Assembly (NCBI RefSeq): GCF_031432315.1
Contig: NZ_JAVKGO010000003.1
Span: 136,947 to 200,946 of the forward strand
Direction of reading: 5' to 3'
Source: Serpentinicella sp031432315
GTDB lineage: Bacteria > Bacillota > Clostridia > Peptostreptococcales > Natronincolaceae
DNA: 64,000 bases
In this document: positions 16,657-25,923 of the stretch, in pieces
How the letters are laid out: each line of letters begins with the position of its first letter
How positions within the stretch are numbered: the stretch's first letter is position 1
Notes under the pieces: model-generated
What the model saw: only the letters and a program-made list of their open reading frames with translations
What the model was told of the DNA's origin: nothing
The model's database searches: none
Program-made: the position numbers and the translations under genes

Positions 16657-17483
16657 ATAAATTCACAACAGCATCTTTTTTAAAAGCAAAGGCAGAAGGT
16701 CATAAAATATCAATGCTTACAGCCTATGATTATTCCATGGCAAAGCTTGTTGATGAAGCAGGAGTAGATAGTATATTAGTTGGCGACTCATTAGGAATGG
16801 TTGTTTTAGGCTATGAAAATACCCTTCAAGTAACGGTTGACGACATTATACATCATTGTAAAGCTGTTGCTCGAGGCACAAAACGCGCATTAGTTATTGC
16901 AGATATGCCATTTTTGTCGTATCATGTCAGTGTAGAGGATACAGTACGAAATGCAGGAAGAATGATTCAAGAAGGGCAAGCCCACTGTGTTAAACTGGAG
17001 GGTGGAGCAGAAGTAATTGATAAAGTTGAAGCGATAGTAAAAGCTCAAATTCCAGTAATAGGACATTTAGGCCTAACGCCACAATCTGTTAATATAATGG
17101 GTGGATTCAAAGTACAAGGTAAAAGTGAAGCACAGGCGAAAAAAATTATAGAAGATGCTAAATTACTTGAAAAGGCTGGAGCTTTTGCAGTTGTTTTAGA
17201 GTGTGTTCCAGAAAAACTTGCAAAAATTATAACAGAAAGTATTAATATACCAACAATCGGAATAGGTGCAGGAAAGCACTGTGATGGACAAGTATTAGTA
17301 ACACAAGATATGCTTGGAATGTTTAGTGATTTTGTACCTAAGTTTGTTAAGCAATATAGTGAAGTAGGAATCAGCATACAAGAAGGTGTGAAGGCATATA
17401 TAGATGAGATACAAACAGGGGCGTTTCCTGAAGAAAAGCATACCTTTAAGATTGATGAAGAAACATTAAAAAAGTTATACTAA
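16653..17483 (+). CDS. panB: 3-methyl-2-oxobutanoate hydroxymethyltransferase
   Basis: 276 aa TIM-barrel enzyme that transfers a hydroxymethyl group from methylene-THF to ketoisovalerate to make ketopantoate. The N-terminal MLTAYDYSMAKLVDEAG, the metal-site LVGDSLGMVVLGY and the later VIGHLGLTPQSVN and TIGIGAGKHCDGQVLV are all present. Full length. The start codon overlaps the panG stop. First committed step of the pathway encoded by this operon. Confidence 0.97.
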   Translation: MNKFTTASFLKAKAEGHKISMLTAYDYSMAKLVDEAGVDSILVGDSLGMVVLGYENTLQVTVDDIIHHCKAVARGTKRALVIADMPFLSYHVSVEDTVRNAGRMIQEGQAHCVKLEGGAEVIDKVEAIVKAQIPVIGHLGLTPQSVNIMGGFKVQGKSEAQAKKIIEDAKLLEKAGAFAVVLECVPEKLAKIITESINIPTIGIGAGKHCDGQVLVTQDMLGMFSDFVPKFVKQYSEVGISIQEGVKAYIDEIQTGAFPEEKHTFKIDEETLKKLY

Positions 17484-17508
17484 ACTAAACAAAAGGCAGG
17501 TAAAAATA

Positions 17509-18366
17509 ATGCAAATTGTTTCTACTGTGGAAGCATTAAGAAAAATTATTAAGTCAAAAAAATCTGAGGGAAAATCCATTGGGTTTGTGCCAACTATGGG
17601 ATTCCTACATGAGGGACACCTATCCCTTATCAAAAGAGCGAAAGCAGAAAATGATTTTGTAGTTGTAAGTGTTTTTGTAAATCCAACTCAGTTTGGACCA
17701 AATGAAGATTTAAGTGTTTACCCAAGAGACTTAGAGCGAGATACCGAGTTATCTGAAAAAAGTGGTGCTGATTTAATTTTTCACCCAACAGTGGAAGTCA
17801 TGTATCCAGAGGGATCAAAAACCACCGTCAATGTAACAGATATTACCGAGAAACTGTGCGGTGCTTCAAGACCAGGGCATTTTCAAGGGGTAACAACGGT
17901 AGTGACAAAGCTCTTTAATATTGTTTCTCCTCATAGGGCCTATTTTGGAGAAAAAGATGCACAACAATTAGCAGTTATTCAAAAGATGGTAGAGGACCTA
18001 AACATGGATATCGAAGTAGTACCCTGTCCAATCGTTAGGGAAAAAGATGGCTTAGCAATGAGCTCAAGAAATGTAAACCTTACCGAGGAAGATAGAAAAG
18101 CAGCATTGGTTTTATCAAAAAGTTTGATGGCTGCAAAGGAAATGATTGAACAAGGTGAGAAAAAAGTAGATGTAATATATGAAACGGTTAAATCAGTGAT
18201 TGAATCAGAAAATAAAGTTGAAATAGATTATATCGAAATTGTAGATGGTGTAACCTTAGAAGCCATTGATGAAATCGAAGGAAAAGTTTTAATTGCTTTA
18301 GCAGCTAAAGTTGGTAAAGTTAGATTAATAGATAATATTATTATAGGGGGACAAAAATGTTGTTAA
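17509..18366 (+). CDS. panC: Pantothenate synthetase (pantoate--beta-alanine ligase)
   Basis: 285 aa nucleotidyl-transferase-fold ligase joining pantoate and beta-alanine with ATP. Signature PTMGFLHEGHLSLIKRA (HxGH) near residue 28, VFVNPTQFGPNEDL near residue 57, YFGEKDAQQL near residue 145 and the KMSKS-like AMSSRNVNL near residue 183. The last codons overlap the panD start by 10 bases. Confidence 0.97.
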   Translation: MQIVSTVEALRKIIKSKKSEGKSIGFVPTMGFLHEGHLSLIKRAKAENDFVVVSVFVNPTQFGPNEDLSVYPRDLERDTELSEKSGADLIFHPTVEVMYPEGSKTTVNVTDITEKLCGASRPGHFQGVTTVVTKLFNIVSPHRAYFGEKDAQQLAVIQKMVEDLNMDIEVVPCPIVREKDGLAMSSRNVNLTEEDRKAALVLSKSLMAAKEMIEQGEKKVDVIYETVKSVIESENKVEIDYIEIVDGVTLEAIDEIEGKVLIALAAKVGKVRLIDNIIIGGQKCC

Positions 18367-18740
18367 ATATGTTTAAATCAAAGTTACATCGTGCAACAGT
18401 GACGCAAGCTGACTTAAATTATGTAGGTAGTATTACGATTGATGAAGACTTGATGGATGTAGCAAAAATATTACCAAATGAAAAAGTTCAAATCGTAAAC
18501 AATAACAATGGTGCAAGATTTGAAACCTATGTAATTAAAGGTGAAAGAGGAAGCAAAACCATTTGTTTAAATGGTGCAGCTGCAAGATTAGTTCAACCAG
18601 GAGATCAAGTAATTATCCTATCATACTGTTGGTTAAGTGAAGAAGAAGCAAAAACATTTGAGCCAAGAGTTGTCATTATGAAAGAAGGAAACGAAATACA
18701 ATCTGTAGATTACAAAGAGTACCATGGAGAAACAGTTTAA
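18357..18740 (+). CDS. panD: Aspartate 1-decarboxylase
   Basis: 127 aa pyruvoyl enzyme making beta-alanine from aspartate. The self-cleavage site Gly24-Ser25 (NYVGSITID) is in the classical position; Ser25 becomes the pyruvoyl group. NNNNGARFETYVI and LNGAAARLVQPGD are conserved. Start taken at 18357, 4-8 bases after GGGGGA and inside the end of panC. It closes the operon; a terminator follows. Confidence 0.97.
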   Translation: MLLNMFKSKLHRATVTQADLNYVGSITIDEDLMDVAKILPNEKVQIVNNNNGARFETYVIKGERGSKTICLNGAAARLVQPGDQVIILSYCWLSEEEAKTFEPRVVIMKEGNEIQSVDYKEYHGETV

Positions 18741-18753
18741 TTTAATTATTATG

Positions 18754-18785
18754 AAAACCTAGCAATTGTGGCGCTAGGTTTTTTT
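18754..18785 (+). terminator. Terminator of the pan operon
   Basis: AAACCTAGC / GCTAGGTTT with an 11-base loop and seven T residues. Confidence 0.88.
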
Positions 18786-18930
18786 GTATGTATCTATTCA
18801 TGAAAATTATAATTTCTGCAACTGATATAAGCAGTAGTTATACCTCGTAATAAAATGTTGATAATTGCTTTAATATATCTATTCATGTATAATTATTAAT
18901 TATTAAAACAAGGAAAGGAAGTGCAATAAC

Positions 18931-19614
18931 ATGAAACTAGTGTATTCTGGTAAAACGAAAGATGTTTATGCATTAGAAAGTGGAAATTACCTCCTAAAAT
19001 TTAAAGATGACGTAACAGGGGAAAATGGTGTTTTTGATCCAGGAGCGAATACTGTTGGACTAACTATTGAAGGGGCAGGTAAAGCAGGGCTTAAATTAAC
19101 AAAATTCTTTTTTGAAACTTTAAAAGAAAAGGGCATCCCTACGCATTACATAGATGCAAATATTGAAGAAAATACAATGACTGTAAAACCAGCTACTGTT
19201 TTTGGCGAAGGATTAGAAGTCATTTGTCGCTTTAAAGCTGATGGAAGTTTTCTACGTAGATACGGAAAGTATGCAGAAGTAGGACAGTCCCTGGACGCTT
19301 TTGTAGAAGTAACATTGAAAGATGACGATCGTTTAGACCCACCAATTAATGAGGATGCACTAGACATGTTAGGAATACTTTCTTTAGAAGAATATCAAGA
19401 ATTAAAGAAACTGACAAAAGAGATTGCGGGTATAGTAAAAGATGAATTAAGCAACAAAGGTATTGAGCTACATGACATAAAATTTGAGTTTGGTAGAGAT
19501 CAAGAAAATCAAATTATTTTAATCGATGAAATCTCCGGTGGTAATATGCGTACCTATAAAAATGGCGTCTATATAGAACCTTTAAAATTAGAAAAAATGA
19601 TGCTACAAGATTAA
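18931..19614 (+). CDS. purC: SAICAR synthase-like protein (PurC family)
   Basis: 227 aa ATP-grasp-like protein. It has the family N-terminal SGKTKDVY loop, a nucleotide-binding KFKDDVTG segment and the C-terminal LIDEISGGNMRTY, where canonical PurC has DE-SPD. Canonical PurC joins aspartate to CAIR in purine synthesis. The protein is a divergent version (GANTVGL and SGGNMR differ from the usual KTS and SPDTCR motifs), and no other pur gene is adjacent. It could be the genuine enzyme or a paralogue. GGAAAGGAAG site, own terminator. Confidence 0.78.
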   Translation: MKLVYSGKTKDVYALESGNYLLKFKDDVTGENGVFDPGANTVGLTIEGAGKAGLKLTKFFFETLKEKGIPTHYIDANIEENTMTVKPATVFGEGLEVICRFKADGSFLRRYGKYAEVGQSLDAFVEVTLKDDDRLDPPINEDALDMLGILSLEEYQELKKLTKEIAGIVKDELSNKGIELHDIKFEFGRDQENQIILIDEISGGNMRTYKNGVYIEPLKLEKMMLQD

Positions 19615-19621
19615 TTAAAAT

Positions 19622-19650
19622 ACGCCTTTTAATATAGGCGTGTTTTTATT
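19622..19650 (+). terminator. Terminator after purC
   Basis: ACGCC / GGCGT stem with a TTTTAATATA loop, followed by GTTTTTATT. Confidence 0.7.
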
Positions 19651-19736
19651 ATCTTGGAGAAGTATATGAAAAAGATACTATATCCTTACACCTTGAAGCG
19701 TTGAAATGACATCTATATTTTGAAAGGAGCAGACAT

Positions 19737-20333
19737 ATGAATTTTGAGCATTTAGAAAAACAAATGAAGTTTATTATAGAAATAGATAAGCTAAAAAGTA
19801 TTTATAGACAAACATTGCTAATAGATCAATCTAGACACGAAGGAGATGCAGATCATTCATGGCATTTAGCCATGATGGCAATGACTTTAAAGGAACATGC
19901 TAACTTTGAACATATAGACATTTTAAAAGTAATTAAAATGGTGCTAATCCATGACATTGTTGAAATAGATGCAGGGGATACTTTTTGTTATGACGAAGTA
20001 GGATATCAGGATAAAAGGGATCGAGAAGTAAAAGCTGCAAAGCGTATCTTTGGAATTTTACCAGAAGAGCAAACAAAAGAAATGTGGGATTTATGGGAAG
20101 AATTCGAAGAAATGGCGACCCCAGAATCAAAGTTTGCAGCTTCGTTAGATCGTTTACAACCAATACTTAATAACTATTTTACCGAAGGTGCTGCATGGAA
20201 AAAGCATAATATTAAACTAAGTCAAGTTATTAAAAAAAATGGACATATAAAAGATGGGGCACCGGCACTGTGGTCGTATGTTGAGAAGCTATTAAATTCT
20301 GCAGTAGAAAAAGGTTATTTAATTAATGGATAA
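19737..20333 (+). CDS. HD-domain hydrolase (YfbR/HDDC2-like 5'-deoxynucleotidase)
   Basis: 198 aa. Metal-binding residues of the HD fold are present: GDADHSWHLA near residue 40 (first His), LIHDIVEIDAGD near residue 73 (HD pair) and LDRLQPILNN near residue 139 (last Asp). This order and spacing match the YfbR/HDDC2 group, which dephosphorylates deoxynucleoside monophosphates. Substrate not provable. AAAGGAG site; monocistronic. Confidence 0.85.
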   Translation: MNFEHLEKQMKFIIEIDKLKSIYRQTLLIDQSRHEGDADHSWHLAMMAMTLKEHANFEHIDILKVIKMVLIHDIVEIDAGDTFCYDEVGYQDKRDREVKAAKRIFGILPEEQTKEMWDLWEEFEEMATPESKFAASLDRLQPILNNYFTEGAAWKKHNIKLSQVIKKNGHIKDGAPALWSYVEKLLNSAVEKGYLING

Positions 20334-20455
20334 TGAAGTCTATATATTGTTAAAACATAAACAGGAAGATCACGCAATTCTATATTGATTTATATAACAA
20401 GAAACGTGTACAATATATTTAAAGCGTAAATACTTACAATAAAGGGGGAAACGTG

Positions 20456-21298
20456 ATGAAAAAAGTGCTGATCGTAGATGACTCACCATTTTCTAGGAGT
20501 ATTTTAACGGATGTTTTAGAAGAAAATGGTTTTGAAGTTGTGGGAGAAGTAGAATCTCCATCAGAATTAATTCGTACATATACGGAAACAGATCCTGATT
20601 TTGTAACAATGGATATCGCTATGCCAGAAAAAGATGGTTTTGAATGTACAGAAATGATTATGAATCACGATCCCAATGCAAAAGTTATTATGGTTAGTTC
20701 CATGAAAGATGAAAGCGTTATAAAAGATGCAAAAGCTGTAAAGGCAGTGGGTTTTGTCCAAAAACCAGTAGATGCAGAAGAACTATTAGAAACAATACAA
20801 TTTGTATTTGGTAAAGAAGAAATATTTAAAGAACTACAAAAACACTATGTGAATGGTTTTACTGAAGCACTGGAAAATGGCATTGTTAAAATGACCAAAA
20901 CAACTACGGATATCCAAGAAGTTGACTTTAGAACGCAGTCAAAGGGAGTATCAATTGTTTGTGGCATCATCGGTAAGTACTCTGGCAGAATGATCCTTGA
21001 TATGGATTACGAAACCGCTGAAAACTTATCAATTAAACTATATAAAAAAGATGTAAAGGATAAAGTAATGCAAATAGTTGCGGAGTTTTCAAATGTAGTA
21101 TGTGGCAATGCCTGCTCAATACTAAACAAGAAAAACAAAACCTTTGCATTGCGAGTAGCACCACCAACGATTTTTCATGGAGAAAAGCTAAATATATCAA
21201 CACCACTTATTCAATCAAAAACAATACAAGCACAAACAGAATTTGGAGAAATTGTGTTAAATGTTGGTTTTACCCGGGGGGATGAAGAATGGACGTAA
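20456..21298 (+). CDS. Response regulator: REC domain fused to a CheX/CheC-like phosphatase domain
   Basis: 280 aa. Residues 1-120 form a CheY-like receiver: VLIVDDSPFSR acidic pair, phospho-acceptor Asp in FVTMDIAMPEKDG, MVSSMKD Thr/Ser switch and Lys in VQKPVDAEEL. Residues about 135-280 resemble CheX, including the E-x-x-N catalytic signature (VAEFSNVVCGNACS). The protein may dephosphorylate a partner regulator, or its own receiver may control the phosphatase. The start is taken as the ATG behind AGGGGG; a GTG just upstream (20453) is possible. It overlaps the next gene, a separate CheX, by 10 bases. Confidence 0.85.
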   Translation: MKKVLIVDDSPFSRSILTDVLEENGFEVVGEVESPSELIRTYTETDPDFVTMDIAMPEKDGFECTEMIMNHDPNAKVIMVSSMKDESVIKDAKAVKAVGFVQKPVDAEELLETIQFVFGKEEIFKELQKHYVNGFTEALENGIVKMTKTTTDIQEVDFRTQSKGVSIVCGIIGKYSGRMILDMDYETAENLSIKLYKKDVKDKVMQIVAEFSNVVCGNACSILNKKNKTFALRVAPPTIFHGEKLNISTPLIQSKTIQAQTEFGEIVLNVGFTRGDEEWT

Positions 21299-21747
21299 AA
21301 ATAATTAACCCTTTCATAGAAGCATTTAATAATGTATTGCCCCAATTAGGGTTTGCAAAAGTTTCAAAGGGTGCAATGACTGTAAAAAGTTCCGATCTTC
21401 AAGGTAATGGAGTAATGGCAATAGTTGGGCTGGTTGGTGACGTAAAAGGAAATGTCATTTATTCTATGAATTTCGATAATGCCAAAGGAATTGCATCAAA
21501 AATGATGATGGGCATGCCTGTAGAAAACTTTGATGATATGGCACAAAGCGCTATATCTGAGCTATCAAATATGCTCACAGGTAATGCTAGTATAAATCTA
21601 TCAGAATTAGGAACAACTGTTGATATATCAACACCTACCCTGATATACGGTGAAGGACTCAAGGTTAAAGCAAAGGCATCGAAGGTACTTTGTGTAGAAA
21701 TTATAGCAGATGATGCAAAATTAGACTTAAATATTGCTTTTGAATAA
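21289..21747 (+). CDS. cheX: CheX-type CheY-P phosphatase
   Basis: 152 aa. The alpha/beta CheX fold carries the catalytic Glu/Asn pair in AISELSNMLTGNASINLSE, and the glycine-rich beta strand VMAIVGLVGDVKGNVIYSM is typical. It should dephosphorylate CheY-P or the receiver of its fused neighbour, with which it overlaps by 10 bases. No flagellar or core che genes are adjacent. A strong terminator follows. Confidence 0.88.
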   Translation: MDVKIINPFIEAFNNVLPQLGFAKVSKGAMTVKSSDLQGNGVMAIVGLVGDVKGNVIYSMNFDNAKGIASKMMMGMPVENFDDMAQSAISELSNMLTGNASINLSELGTTVDISTPTLIYGEGLKVKAKASKVLCVEIIADDAKLDLNIAFE

Positions 21748-21749
21748 CA

Positions 21750-21776
21750 AAATGCGACCAAAAGGTCGCATTTTTT
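21750..21776. terminator. Bidirectional terminator
   Basis: AATGCGACC-AAAA-GGTCGCATT with A and T runs on both sides, between cheX and the convergent hydrolase gene. Confidence 0.92.
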
Positions 21777-21784
21777 AAATCTAT

Positions 21785-22819
21785 TTAGATAAACCCAATA
21801 ATTAAATAAATAAGATTGTCTAACTCATCAACTAAAGGGGTATGCCCGCTATTATCAAGGTAAACTAGTTTTGCATTGTCTCCAATTCCTCTTTGTGTAG
21901 CAATGGACATTTCTTCAGATATAATCTTATCTTTTCTTCCATGTATAATAAGTGTTGGCATTGTTATTTTGTCAACTTCACCAGTACCATTTACAATACC
22001 GTTATGTTCATTAGAAATGTTAAAATGAATTAACGCATAATTTATATCCACGAGGTTTTGTTGCTTGATCATTTCTTCAATATAAGCATCATACCTGTCA
22101 GGGTCCGGTTTCTTAACATTGTACAATGACAGATCAGCTATTTGTTTGAGTACCCATTTGTTTCTAGAATAACATGCATTCAAAAACATTCGAACATCAT
22201 TTTCAATCATATGTTTAGATAGATAAGCAGAGGGTGGTGTATTTGTAAAATTAGGGAATAGCGTGTTGCTTAAAAAATTACTATGACAAAAAGTATATCC
22301 TTTCATACTTGATGATGAAAGTAAAATTAATTTCTCTACTCTTTTACTATAATCTGCGGCAAATTGCATTGCTACTGCACCGCCAGCAGACCAACCTACT
22401 AATACAGCCTTATCTATACCTATGCAATCCATAAACAAATTAATATCTTCTGATAAATCCTTAATAGAATATATGGACTTTCGATAGGTTGAAATACCAA
22501 AACCCCGTAGGTCAATTGCGAACACTTTGTAATCCCCTGGCATATTCTCCATGAGAAGATCCCAGTTTTTTGAGGAACTCATATTACCATGGAGTAAAAT
22601 AAGGGTCTGTTTTCCAGATCCCGATTCTCTATACCCCAAAGTTTCACCATTTGAAAGTTTAATCTTTTTAAGTGTAATATTATTAAATTTATATTTTGTA
22701 CGTTCTTTTTGTGTATGTAAAGGAACGGTCGAATGAACGATGGTTTCGTAAAGATCTGTATAGATTCCTATACTCTTATAGCTAACATCACAGAGTGCTT
22801 TTAAAATATTTGTCGACAT
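21785..22819 (-). CDS. Alpha/beta hydrolase
   Basis: 344 aa. The hydrolase core starts about residue 55: oxyanion HGNMSSSKNW, nucleophile elbow GWSAGGAVA (Ser), acid in HGRKDKIISEE and the catalytic His in SGHTPLV. An N-terminal extension of about 50 residues precedes the core. No substrate clue from the neighbours. Strong AGGAGGAG site; monocistronic. Confidence 0.85.
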   Translation of the reverse strand: MSTNILKALCDVSYKSIGIYTDLYETIVHSTVPLHTQKERTKYKFNNITLKKIKLSNGETLGYRESGSGKQTLILLHGNMSSSKNWDLLMENMPGDYKVFAIDLRGFGISTYRKSIYSIKDLSEDINLFMDCIGIDKAVLVGWSAGGAVAMQFAADYSKRVEKLILLSSSSMKGYTFCHSNFLSNTLFPNFTNTPPSAYLSKHMIENDVRMFLNACYSRNKWVLKQIADLSLYNVKKPDPDRYDAYIEEMIKQQNLVDINYALIHFNISNEHNGIVNGTGEVDKITMPTLIIHGRKDKIISEEMSIATQRGIGDNAKLVYLDNSGHTPLVDELDNLIYLIIGFI

Positions 22820-23313
22820 AACATTTCTCCTCCTAACTAAGAGATATACCTCGAATGTCGATTCATTGTTATATTAATTAAATTTTATCAAAAAATATCA
22901 ACTTTTGGAAGTATTTATTATTTTTATTATAAAGTCACTATTAGTATGGAGTAATGTCATTAATAAAAACAATATAATAAAAGGCAATATTAGATTAAAT
23001 TAGAAGTAAGAAAAAATAGAAAAATTAAAAAATTCAAATTAATCTATTAACTAGGGTTTAAATTAATCTTTATTTTTGATAAAATGAAATTTATAATAAT
23101 TAAAATTTCATTTTCGAAATTTCAAAGAAAAGTTGAATATATCAACTAAATTGTCTAAAACAACGATAAAGTAATTTAAAACTGCATAAAGAATTATATT
23201 TAAATAGTGGGTAATTTGAAATTATTAATTAAACTCTTTCATTTTTTAACAATGTGAAATTAATAACAAAAATATTATAGATACATTTAGTAAATATAAG
23301 GGGGCATGGTTTA
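22820..23313. other. AT-rich intergenic region between divergent genes
   Basis: About 490 bases, very AT-rich. It must hold promoters for the hydrolase (minus) and citrate synthase (plus) genes. I see no coding region, riboswitch or repeat. Confidence 0.5.
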
Positions 23314-24663
23314 ATGGATGAATTTAAAAGTCAAATAGATAATTTAGCCACATTAGCAGGGAAGAATAATTGTATAAAACCAGAACTACACAGTAAGTAC
23401 AACACAAAAAGAGGACTTAGAAACAATGATGGAACTGGCGTACTCATAGGACTAACGGAAATTGGAGAAGTATCTGGATATAACTATGAAGATGGTAAAA
23501 AACTTCCTAAAGAAGGTGAATTATACTATCGAGGATATGAAGTGAGTGAGCTAGTAAAAGGGTATCGAAAGGAAAAAAGGTTTGGTTTTGAAGAAGTATG
23601 TTACCTTTTATTATTTGGTGAATTACCTTCTAAAGAACAATTGAATAGCTTTGAAGAGATGCTAGCAGAATATAGATGTTTACCTAATGGGTTTACAGAA
23701 GATATGATTTTAAAAGCACCAAGCTCAGATATTATGAATAAGCTTGCTCGAAGCGTATTAACATGTTACTCTTATGATGATAATCCTGACGATATAGGTA
23801 TAGCTAATGTGCTTCGTCAGTGTGTGGAGCTAGTTGCTCGGTTCCCTACCATGGCGGCTTATGGGTATCAAGCAAAAGCACATTTTTACGATAATCAAAG
23901 TTTATTTATTCACTTACCACAGAAAAATTTAAGCACAGCAGAAAATTTTCTTCATTTAATTCGTCCAGGAAATCAATATACAGAATTAGAAGCAGAAATT
24001 TTAGATTTAAATTTAATTATTCATGCTGAGCATGGTGGTGGAAATAACTCCGCCTTTACTACCCATGTTGTTTCATCAACAGATACGGATACTTATTCAG
24101 CTGTTGCAGCTGCAGTAGGTGCCCTTAAAGGACCAAAACATGGTGGTGCAAACATAAGGGTAATGCGTATGATCGAAGACATAAAGAAAAATGTTCCAAA
24201 CTGGAGTAATGAAAAGGCATTAGAAGATTATTTAGCAAAAATTGCACGAAAAGAAGCTTACGATCAATCAGGCTTAATATACGGAATTGGGCATGCGGTA
24301 TATACAGACTCAGACCCCCGGGCAGTTTTATTAAAATCAAAGGCCCATGAGTTAGCAAAAGAAAAGGGAATGGAAGAAGAATTAGAACTTTACGTTAATA
24401 TTGAAAAATATGCTCCCGGTGTATTAGCCGATGTAAGAGGGATAAAAGATGTTAGAACGGCTAATGTCGATTTTTACTCAGGTTTTGTATATACAATGTT
24501 AAATATACCTATGGAGTTATATACACCTTTATTCGCAGTGGCACGAATACCAGGATGGTGTGCCCATCGTTTAGAAGAGTTAGTGAGTGGTGGGAAAATT
24601 ATTCGACCCGCATATAAAAATGTATCAGAAAAAAGAAACTATGTTTTATTAGAAGACAGATAA
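23314..24663 (+). CDS. Citrate synthase family enzyme
   Basis: 449 aa. Catalytic motifs of the Si-citrate/2-methylcitrate synthase fold are present: HAEHGGGNNSAFTTHVVSST near residue 235, GALKGPKHGGAN near residue 270 and GIGHAVYTDSDPRA near residue 325 with active-site His, plus the C-terminal Arg region. It condenses acetyl-CoA (or propionyl-CoA) with oxaloacetate. AAGGGGG site. It lies 21 bases before the next gene, so it likely forms an operon with the proposed homoserine kinase and thrC, linking oxaloacetate and aspartate-family metabolism. Citrate versus methylcitrate cannot be settled from sequence. Confidence 0.92.
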   Translation: MDEFKSQIDNLATLAGKNNCIKPELHSKYNTKRGLRNNDGTGVLIGLTEIGEVSGYNYEDGKKLPKEGELYYRGYEVSELVKGYRKEKRFGFEEVCYLLLFGELPSKEQLNSFEEMLAEYRCLPNGFTEDMILKAPSSDIMNKLARSVLTCYSYDDNPDDIGIANVLRQCVELVARFPTMAAYGYQAKAHFYDNQSLFIHLPQKNLSTAENFLHLIRPGNQYTELEAEILDLNLIIHAEHGGGNNSAFTTHVVSSTDTDTYSAVAAAVGALKGPKHGGANIRVMRMIEDIKKNVPNWSNEKALEDYLAKIARKEAYDQSGLIYGIGHAVYTDSDPRAVLLKSKAHELAKEKGMEEELELYVNIEKYAPGVLADVRGIKDVRTANVDFYSGFVYTMLNIPMELYTPLFAVARIPGWCAHRLEELVSGGKIIRPAYKNVSEKRNYVLLEDR

Positions 24664-24684
24664 TGCATAAAGGAGAGGGTTATT

Positions 24685-25902
24685 TTGAAATATGTTGTTG
24701 TACTAGGGGATGGAATGGCAGACTTTAAAGTAGAGGCACTAGGGAATAAAACGCCATTACAGAGTGCAAACATTCCAACTATTGATTATATGGCAAACTA
24801 TGGAGAGCTTGGTCTGGTGCAAACTGTTCCAGAAGGCATGCCACCAGGCAGTGACACTGCAAATCTATCCGTTATAGGTTACGATCCAAAAACATATTAT
24901 AGTGGACGCTCGCCCTTTGAAGCTGCAAGTATGGGTGTAGAACTTAAAGATACAGATGTAACTTTTAGATGTAATTTAGTCACTTTGTCAGAAGAGGTAG
25001 AGTATAAAGATAAAAAAGTAATCGACCATAGTGCCGATGAAATTACGACTGAGGAAGCGAAGGTTTTAATTCTAGCTGTTTCTGAACATTTAGAGTCAGA
25101 AGGAATAAAATTTTATCCTGGTATTAGCTACAGACACTTAGTGCTATGGGATAACGGACCTTACGAATGGGATCTGACGCCACCCCATGATATTATTGGA
25201 AAAAGTGTTGGCGAATATTTACCGAAGGGAACAAAGTCGGAAATTTTCACAGAAATGATGATAAAAAGTAGTGAATTTTTATCAAAGCATCCAATTAACC
25301 AAGATCGAGTAAAACGTGGTTTAAATCCAGCTAACTCAATATGGATTTGGGGTGAAGGAAAAAAACCATTACTAACACCTTTTGATGAGAAACACGGATT
25401 AACCGGTTCCGTAATTTCTGCAGTTGATTTAGTAAAAGGTATTGGTTTGTGTGCAGGCCTAGATTCTATTGACGTTGAAGGTGCTACAGGAAATATACAT
25501 ACGAACTTTATTGGTAAGGCACAAGCAGCCCTCGATGAATTAGCAAAAGGAAAAGACTTTGTTTATGTACATTTAGAAGCACCAGATGAATGTGGACATA
25601 GACAAGAAATAGAAAATAAGGTAAAATCTATAGAGTTGATAGATCAAAATGTGGTAAAGGTAATCAAAGATGGACTAGAAAAAATGGGTGAAGATTATAA
25701 AATACTTATTCTTCCTGATCATCCAACACCTTTAGCATTAAGAACACATACTTCTGATCCAGTACCCTTTGTTATTTATGAAAACAGTGAAAAAACTTAT
25801 GACGCAGACCATGTATATGACGAATTTAGCGCAGAGGCAACAGGGGTGTTTTTCGATCAAGGGTATAAACTAATGGACTATTTTTTAAAAGACAACAATT
25901 GA
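24685..25902 (+). CDS. Phosphoglycerate-mutase-superfamily protein, proposed homoserine kinase
   Basis: 405 aa alkaline-phosphatase-fold protein of the archaeal-type iPGM (ApgM) family. Metal-binding residues lie in VVLGDGMADF, GSDTANLSVIGYDP (phosphorylated Ser/Thr region), HLEAPDECGH and LPDHPTP. This subfamily sits next to threonine genes in several anaerobes that lack thrB and has been proposed as a non-orthologous homoserine kinase. Here it lies 21 bases before thrC, which supports that role over glycolysis. TTG start behind AGGAGAGG. Confidence 0.8.
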   Translation: MKYVVVLGDGMADFKVEALGNKTPLQSANIPTIDYMANYGELGLVQTVPEGMPPGSDTANLSVIGYDPKTYYSGRSPFEAASMGVELKDTDVTFRCNLVTLSEEVEYKDKKVIDHSADEITTEEAKVLILAVSEHLESEGIKFYPGISYRHLVLWDNGPYEWDLTPPHDIIGKSVGEYLPKGTKSEIFTEMMIKSSEFLSKHPINQDRVKRGLNPANSIWIWGEGKKPLLTPFDEKHGLTGSVISAVDLVKGIGLCAGLDSIDVEGATGNIHTNFIGKAQAALDELAKGKDFVYVHLEAPDECGHRQEIENKVKSIELIDQNVVKVIKDGLEKMGEDYKILILPDHPTPLALRTHTSDPVPFVIYENSEKTYDADHVYDEFSAEATGVFFDQGYKLMDYFLKDNN

Positions 25903-25923
25903 ATTGATTGAGGGGGCTAACAC

